Source: Bacteroidales bacterium (GTDB taxonomy: Bacteria > Bacteroidota > Bacteroidia > Bacteroidales > Marinilabiliaceae). From it: a DNA stretch of 64,000 nt. Below, piece after piece: positions 59,186-64,000 of this stretch. Numbering within the stretch: the first letter of the stretch is position 1; each line of letters begins with the position of its first letter. The stretch spans positions 1 through 64,000 of the forward strand of contig JAKSLH010000005.1 of NCBI GenBank assembly GCA_024401335.1. The letters run 5' to 3'. Below the pieces are notes generated by a model. It was not told the origin of the DNA and searched no databases. It worked only from the letters and a program-made list of their open reading frames with translations. A program made the translations under genes and the position numbers.

Positions 59186-61756
59186 TTACTGCTTTGAATA
59201 ATCACTTTCTGTACCGAACAGACGAGAGTCGCTATATCCTCCATAGTCCACAACGATCTTCTCAAGCACCATTCCAGGGTCAACAGGAGAAATGGTAAGA
59301 ATATGTTCGCCCGACTTTGCATCTACCGGCAACGTGGTAACCGTTTCAATAACGCGAGTCGCCACTATATCGTACATCTCCCACTGATTCTCTTCTGTAT
59401 ATCGGCCGTTATAGTTGACTTCAACAGGCTCGCCTCCATCAAACTGAACCGTATATCTATGTCCCTCCTTGCGAAGGAATGGCAAGGTGGAATTAGTAAC
59501 TACATGAAGTTTCACACTATCCACGCCCTGAGGCAAGACCATCTTATATTGAATAGACGCGTCCTTAGTTGATGATGTATATGGCATCAAAGCCATTGCC
59601 GACTTGGTACGTCCGTATGTAGGTATGTTCACCCATCTTGCCTTCGCACGGTCTTCCAATGCGTCTGCGGCATCCTTAGCAGCATAATAGTGCTCAGCTT
59701 CTATTGCCACATAACCATTGTCGGACTTGAAACAATAGCCCTTATTACCGGCTTCTGTCAATCGCTTGACAGGCAAACGGTAGTTCTTATCAGGTTGCTG
59801 CCATATTCTGTAGCCAATATGAGTCTGGTCCATCATGTGGTTCCACTTGCCATTGTTTATCGAGTGATACTCTATTGTCAACAGGCTGTCGCGGTCGAAA
59901 CACTCATCAGCCTTATCTGCCCAATAATTAGCCTCCGCGTCACCTCTCTCGTAAAGATAGTGATTTTGTGCCTGAGCATAATACATCTCATAGAGATTAG
60001 CCATGCTCTGAACAGGATAGAGGATAAGCTGGTAATATGTATCCTTATACTCATCCTTCAACGACATATACTGACGTAAAGCCTCAGCTTCGAGCGCCTT
60101 ATATTCGTTGACAACCTCCTTGAACTCACCCGACACAAGGTTGTATGTATGTGAGTTGAGGAGCTCTGGCGTAACACGACCATTAAACTGCAAGTATTTC
60201 TCAAGTATATACTGGGCCTTCTTTGCTTCGGCCTTGCCAAACACCTCTTCGCAGAATTGTGCTGTATGGTCGCGGAATGTCTGTGCGGTGAATTTTTCTG
60301 GGTTCCATGCCATCTTCATAAAGAAGTCGATAGGATATTCCATTGGCTTAAGGTCACCGACATTAAGTATCCACAGCTTATCTATTCCATACTCGTAGGT
60401 CAGACTGAGCTGTTCCCACATGTGAGCTATTGGCGTCACATTAGCCCACTTAGTATTGCGAGGAGCGCCTACATAGTCAACGTGATAGTACATACCCCAA
60501 CCACCCTTATGCTTAGTTGTTGGCACCTTGCGAACATTGCCCCAGTTGTCATCACACAGCAATATCAACACATCATCTGGCACACGAAGACCGATATCGT
60601 AGAGATGCTGAACCTCCTTATACAAAGCCCATACCTGCTGACGCTTTTCAGCCGGCTTGCCCGTCTCCTCTTTGATTATCTGACGCTGATTCTTAAAAAT
60701 CTTCTCCATCAGACGGAGGTTATACTCATCCTGGCTAACATATTCGTCATCATGACCTTCCTTTCCGCCAAGACCTGTATCGCCATCACCACGCATACCA
60801 ATCGTGATAAGATCCTCATTGTTCTTTGAACGGCGTATACCCTCACGGAAGAAATCGTCGATAACCTTCTGGTTAGTAGCATAGTCCCATGGGCCATTCT
60901 CCTTACGATGACGAGCCCACTCCTGGTGGTTGCGTGCCATTGGCTCATGATGTGATGTACCCATGATAATACCCATCTCGTCGGCCAATTCGCTGTTGCG
61001 AGAGTCGTCGGCATAGAAGGCATTACCCCACATAGCCGGCCACATATAGTTGCCCTTCAATCTAAGAATGAGTTCGAACACCTTCTCATAGAAGTTGCTG
61101 TTGAACCCCTTTGCCAATGCAGGATTGGCTGTAGGACATTCACTATCGGGGAACTTTTCGTTCACCCAACCCGAAAGGCAAGGAGCCTCGTCGTTGAGGA
61201 AGATGCCTCGGTAGCGCACCACCGGTTCACCATCAGAATATCTTCCGCTCTTGATGTATACCTCATCGTGCTTTTCTACAGGAACATCGGCCCACCAGTG
61301 CCATGGCGACACACCCAGCTGGTGAGCGAACTCATAGATGCCGTATATTGTGCCTCGCTTGTCACTACCAGCAATGACAAGTTGATGGTCGATCATCTCG
61401 ATAACATACTTCTCTGTTTTTCCATTAAGCGATTTGGCATCTATCTTCTTGCTCTTGACAAGCGACTTGATAAGATCAGATTTCTGAATGGATCCTATGA
61501 CAATCGAAGGACGCACACGAAACTCAGTAGAACAAGCATTGCCCGTCACCTCCTCAATATCGGCCATAAGAGATCTGACCGCACGAAGCACACCTGGATA
61601 ATCATCTTGAGACACAGCCACACCGACTGTCTGACCTTGAGAAATGAGGAGTTCACTGCTTGGTTCTTGTTCAAAAACCACAAAATCACCCGTTGCCTTC
61701 GCTGACACGGAAGCCAACAACAAAACGACAAGCGCAAATAGATTTTTCTTCATCAT
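59186..61756 (-). CDS. GH115 alpha-glucuronidase
   Basis: This 856-residue secreted enzyme (signal ends VSAKA) matches GH115: an N-terminal small domain, then GIYEFAHQLGVSPWHWWADVP, RYRGIFLNDEAPCLSGWV, MRGDGDTGLGGK and LLCDDNWGNVRKVP in the central barrel, and a C-terminal beta-sandwich (about 690-850). Family members remove (4-O-methyl) glucuronic acid side chains from xylan. It is the first gene of the xylan operon, with a promoter at 61800. Confidence 0.93.
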   Translation of the reverse strand: MMKKNLFALVVLLLASVSAKATGDFVVFEQEPSSELLISQGQTVGVAVSQDDYPGVLRAVRSLMADIEEVTGNACSTEFRVRPSIVIGSIQKSDLIKSLVKSKKIDAKSLNGKTEKYVIEMIDHQLVIAGSDKRGTIYGIYEFAHQLGVSPWHWWADVPVEKHDEVYIKSGRYSDGEPVVRYRGIFLNDEAPCLSGWVNEKFPDSECPTANPALAKGFNSNFYEKVFELILRLKGNYMWPAMWGNAFYADDSRNSELADEMGIIMGTSHHEPMARNHQEWARHRKENGPWDYATNQKVIDDFFREGIRRSKNNEDLITIGMRGDGDTGLGGKEGHDDEYVSQDEYNLRLMEKIFKNQRQIIKEETGKPAEKRQQVWALYKEVQHLYDIGLRVPDDVLILLCDDNWGNVRKVPTTKHKGGWGMYYHVDYVGAPRNTKWANVTPIAHMWEQLSLTYEYGIDKLWILNVGDLKPMEYPIDFFMKMAWNPEKFTAQTFRDHTAQFCEEVFGKAEAKKAQYILEKYLQFNGRVTPELLNSHTYNLVSGEFKEVVNEYKALEAEALRQYMSLKDEYKDTYYQLILYPVQSMANLYEMYYAQAQNHYLYERGDAEANYWADKADECFDRDSLLTIEYHSINNGKWNHMMDQTHIGYRIWQQPDKNYRLPVKRLTEAGNKGYCFKSDNGYVAIEAEHYYAAKDAADALEDRAKARWVNIPTYGRTKSAMALMPYTSSTKDASIQYKMVLPQGVDSVKLHVVTNSTLPFLRKEGHRYTVQFDGGEPVEVNYNGRYTEENQWEMYDIVATRVIETVTTLPVDAKSGEHILTISPVDPGMVLEKIVVDYGGYSDSRLFGTESDYSKQ

Positions 61757-61799
61757 TATTGATTATAATGCTCTTTTATACTAATACTCAATTATAACA

Positions 61800-61807
61800 C
61801 AAAGATA
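61800..61807 (-). promoter_or_regulatory. -7 box of the xylan operon
   Basis: TATCTTTG on the minus strand, 44 bp before the GH115 start codon. No clear -33 element was found, which fits regulated expression. Confidence 0.65.
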
Positions 61808-61952
61808 CATATTCAACACTTTTTAGCACCACTTGTCAGTTTCAGAGACTTTTGTCCACGTTACATCATATGCATTTTATGTGTCCAATATCTACTTATT
61901 TCGCCTTTTTACAACAGAAACAAGGGCCAAAACAACACAAACACCATTCTTG

Positions 61953-63458
61953 TCATTTCCACAACTTAGCTATTTCTTTTGCTATATCACCCGAAGTCAT
62001 ACCCATTTCGGAACTATTTCGGCAAGCCACATCACCTGCCTCACCATGCTTATATACGCCCAACAATGCAGCTTCAGCAACAGAATAACCTTGAGCCAGC
62101 AAAGCTGTCAACACGCCTGTCAACACATCACCACTCCCCCCCGTAGCCATACCCGCATTACCAGTCGGATTAAAGATCACTCTGCCATCAGGCATGCATA
62201 TTGTTGTATAAGCCCCTTTAAGTACCACTACACATTGTTTCGCCACAGCCACGCCACTAGCTCTATCTATTCTTGACATACGTGTATCATGTGGTTCTGT
62301 CAGCCTATCAAACTCCGCTTCATGAGGCGTGATCACCGCATGAGTTGGGAAATCATATATGTCATCTATTTTACCTAACAGAAACAACGCATCGGCATCA
62401 ATAACCATAGGGGTATCCTTAAACGACTCGATAAACTTCATCACAAAGTCCTTCTGATTATGTCCGCGACCAAGTCCAGGTCCGATACCGACCGCATTAT
62501 AGCGGCCACGCATTAGCTCGTCATTCCATTCCACCTCGTCTACGCCACAAACCATAGCCATAGCCTCTGGAACACCTGTCTGTATTATCTGACACCCCAC
62601 CTCTGGGATAGCCATTGTCAACAGCCCCACCCCACTTCTCATACATCCATTGGCAGCAAGTTGAGCAGCCCCCATCATACCTTTAGAACCAGCGACAATC
62701 ATTGCACGTCCTGCGCTACCTTTATGAGCATATCTGCTTCTTGGCTTGACAAGCGATGCCACAGATTCCGCATCGGTCATATAATATCGGCTCTCGATAT
62801 CCGACATAGCAGATTCATCAAGTCCAATATCCGTAACAATCAGCTTACCCACATAAGGCTCCGACTCAGGCATCAAGAATGATATTTTAGGCATCTGAAA
62901 AGTAACTGTATAGTCGGCTTTGACAACCTCACCCGACATCATACACTTCATCATCTCCTCATCACCCATTCCTGAGGGCATATCAATACTCACAACCGTA
63001 GATTCAGAAGAATTTATACATCGTATCGCATCAGCAACACGACCATCTTCAACTGGCCTAGTCAATCCTGTACCGAGCAACGCATCAACGACAAGATCAC
63101 AGTCAGACAAGTCGATATCTTCAGCATCAACGATCAACTCGACCGATGCTGGCAGCCTTTTGACATTGGATTCACAATCGTCAGAACGACGCCCTTCCCT
63201 CCCAGTGAAAGAGAACACTCGAACACTGCAGCCAATCATAGCCAAATGGCGAGCCACAACCATACCATCACCTCCATTGTTCCCCGGTCCGGCCAACACC
63301 GACACCTTATTGCCCACAGAAGTACACACGTTGCGCATCAGCCATTCACTGACTGTTATCGCAGCCCTCTCCATCAGGTCGAGTGACGAAATTCCCTGCC
63401 TGCTTATTGTCATCTGATCAATAAGTCGAATATCCTTTTGAACAAATATCTTTTGCAT
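61953..63458 (-). CDS. nnr: Bifunctional NAD(P)HX epimerase / ADP-dependent NAD(P)HX dehydratase
   Basis: This 501-residue repair enzyme restores damaged hydrated NAD(P)H. The N-terminal YjeF epimerase domain (about 1-215) contains VLAGPGNNGGDGMVVARHL and DALLGTGLTRPV. The C-terminal ribokinase-like dehydratase domain (about 225-500) contains GSAGRAMIVAGS, AVGIGPGLGRG, VIDADAL, ITPHEAEF and GNAGMATGGSGDVLTG. It is cytoplasmic. It is divergent from the CocE-like gene and upstream of the xylan operon, without functional link. Confidence 0.96.
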   Translation of the reverse strand: MQKIFVQKDIRLIDQMTISRQGISSLDLMERAAITVSEWLMRNVCTSVGNKVSVLAGPGNNGGDGMVVARHLAMIGCSVRVFSFTGREGRRSDDCESNVKRLPASVELIVDAEDIDLSDCDLVVDALLGTGLTRPVEDGRVADAIRCINSSESTVVSIDMPSGMGDEEMMKCMMSGEVVKADYTVTFQMPKISFLMPESEPYVGKLIVTDIGLDESAMSDIESRYYMTDAESVASLVKPRSRYAHKGSAGRAMIVAGSKGMMGAAQLAANGCMRSGVGLLTMAIPEVGCQIIQTGVPEAMAMVCGVDEVEWNDELMRGRYNAVGIGPGLGRGHNQKDFVMKFIESFKDTPMVIDADALFLLGKIDDIYDFPTHAVITPHEAEFDRLTEPHDTRMSRIDRASGVAVAKQCVVVLKGAYTTICMPDGRVIFNPTGNAGMATGGSGDVLTGVLTALLAQGYSVAEAALLGVYKHGEAGDVACRNSSEMGMTSGDIAKEIAKLWK

Positions 63459-63535
63459 AATACACAGAAATTGGTCGAACTGTCATTTTACCAACAAATT
63501 AACCGACTACATCAATGCAAAAATATAAAAATTAT

Positions 63536-63543
63536 TACCTTTG
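63536..63543 (+). promoter_or_regulatory. -7 box of the CocE-like gene
   Basis: TACCTTTG, 24 bp before the start codon. Confidence 0.7.
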
Positions 63544-63567
63544 TTAATTATAATTTATTTGAGTCGT

Positions 63568-64000
63568 ATGAAAAAGCTCACCCTAGTAATAATAGCTACC
63601 ATAACAATTCTTACGTCATGCAAAAAAGCAACGACAGATAACGACTGGCTAATAAAGAATTACACAAAAAGAGAGGTTCAGATTCCGATGCGTGACGGGG
63701 TGAAACTTTTCACAGCAATATATGAGCCAAAGGACAACTCTACCAAGCATCCTATTCTTCTCAACCGCACCTGTTATTCTATCGCTCCATACGGTCCCGA
63801 CTTTGCTCCATTGATGTATGAAGGAGACAAGGAATACATTAAGAACAAATATATCATCGTCTATCAAGATGTCAGAGGGAAGAATCACAGTGAGGGCATA
63901 TTCGCGGACATCCGTCCCTTCATAAGTGACAAGACCGACGGGAACGGCAATATAGACCCATCAAAAACAGATGAGGCGTCTGACGCATACGACACTGCAG
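63568..64000 (+). CDS. CocE/NonD family (X-Pro dipeptidyl-peptidase-like) hydrolase, 5' part
   Basis: Only the first 144 codons are in the window. A lipoprotein signal (MKKLTLVIIATITILTSC, Cys18) is followed by the family start VQIPMRDGVKLFTAIYEP, LLNRTCYS and YIIVYQDVRGKNHSEGIF, typical of CocE/NonD alpha/beta hydrolases. The catalytic residues lie beyond the window. It is probably a secreted ester or peptide hydrolase. Confidence 0.88.
   Translation, partial: MKKLTLVIIATITILTSCKKATTDNDWLIKNYTKREVQIPMRDGVKLFTAIYEPKDNSTKHPILLNRTCYSIAPYGPDFAPLMYEGDKEYIKNKYIIVYQDVRGKNHSEGIFADIRPFISDKTDGNGNIDPSKTDEASDAYDTA

Overview
The window looks like a chromosomal segment of a Bacteroidales bacterium, most likely Prevotellaceae (inference). 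The evidence is a SusC/SusD glycan system, Bacteroidetes-type -7 promoter boxes (TAnnTTTG) upstream of many genes, rubrerythrin, an S46 dipeptidyl-peptidase, lipobox lipoproteins, and C-terminal tails on secreted proteins of the kind common in Prevotella/Bacteroides. Coding density is high. No rRNA, CRISPR array, transposase or integrase was found.

Region 1 (about 1-14125) is a complete fructan utilisation locus on the minus strand. A regulator with a periplasmic sugar-binding domain, one membrane segment and an AraC domain (12257-13846) precedes an operon of susC, susD, a surface glycan-binding lipoprotein, two GH32 fructanases, a hexose permease and a fructokinase. Gene order matches the Bacteroides thetaiotaomicron levan locus. 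A symmetric array of four TGTTTCA/TGAAACA heptamers lies just upstream of the susC promoter. The whole locus sits between two perfect direct repeats of at least 104 bp, each the 3' end of the same unidentified gene, which looks like an acquired or duplicated island.

Region 2 (14.2-25.8 kb, plus strand) holds a beta-propeller lipoprotein, initiator tRNA-Met, a six-helix membrane pseudokinase with an intact receiver domain, DPP7, a coiled-coil membrane protein, lysC and lysA (lysine pathway), and an amidase/golvesin-like secreted protein. Region 3 (25.8-38.4 kb) holds rubrerythrin, a sialate-O-acetylesterase homologue without its serine nucleophile, CvpA, tRNA-Arg(CCT), dGTPase, a GH5 endoglucanase, a LOG-like protein, a flavodoxin-like protein, a MetE-like methyltransferase divergent from an Lrp regulator, a membrane-anchored hydrolase and a DUF4380-like protein.

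Region 4 (38.6-51.5 kb) starts with a ThiD-like kinase domain fused to an AraC domain, its catalytic loop degenerate. A methyltransferase, ThpR, a TlpA-like lipoprotein, a DUF5009-like membrane protein, a hexose-permease remnant, an iron alcohol dehydrogenase, glycyl-tRNA synthetase, a CotH-family protein, a GT90-like transferase with an LpxL-type acyltransferase, and an SLC13 dicarboxylate transporter follow. Region 5 (51.7-64 kb) has an outer-membrane beta-barrel protein divergent from a membrane-embedded LytTR regulator, with three 21-bp-spaced repeats between them; tRNA-Cys; a xylan operon (GH115, GPH symporter, GH10, GH43); the NAD(P)HX repair enzyme Nnr; and the start of a CocE/NonD hydrolase.

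A recurrent theme is regulation without a working histidine kinase: four regulators here join a sensor or membrane module to an output or receiver domain while the usual catalytic kinase is absent or degenerate.
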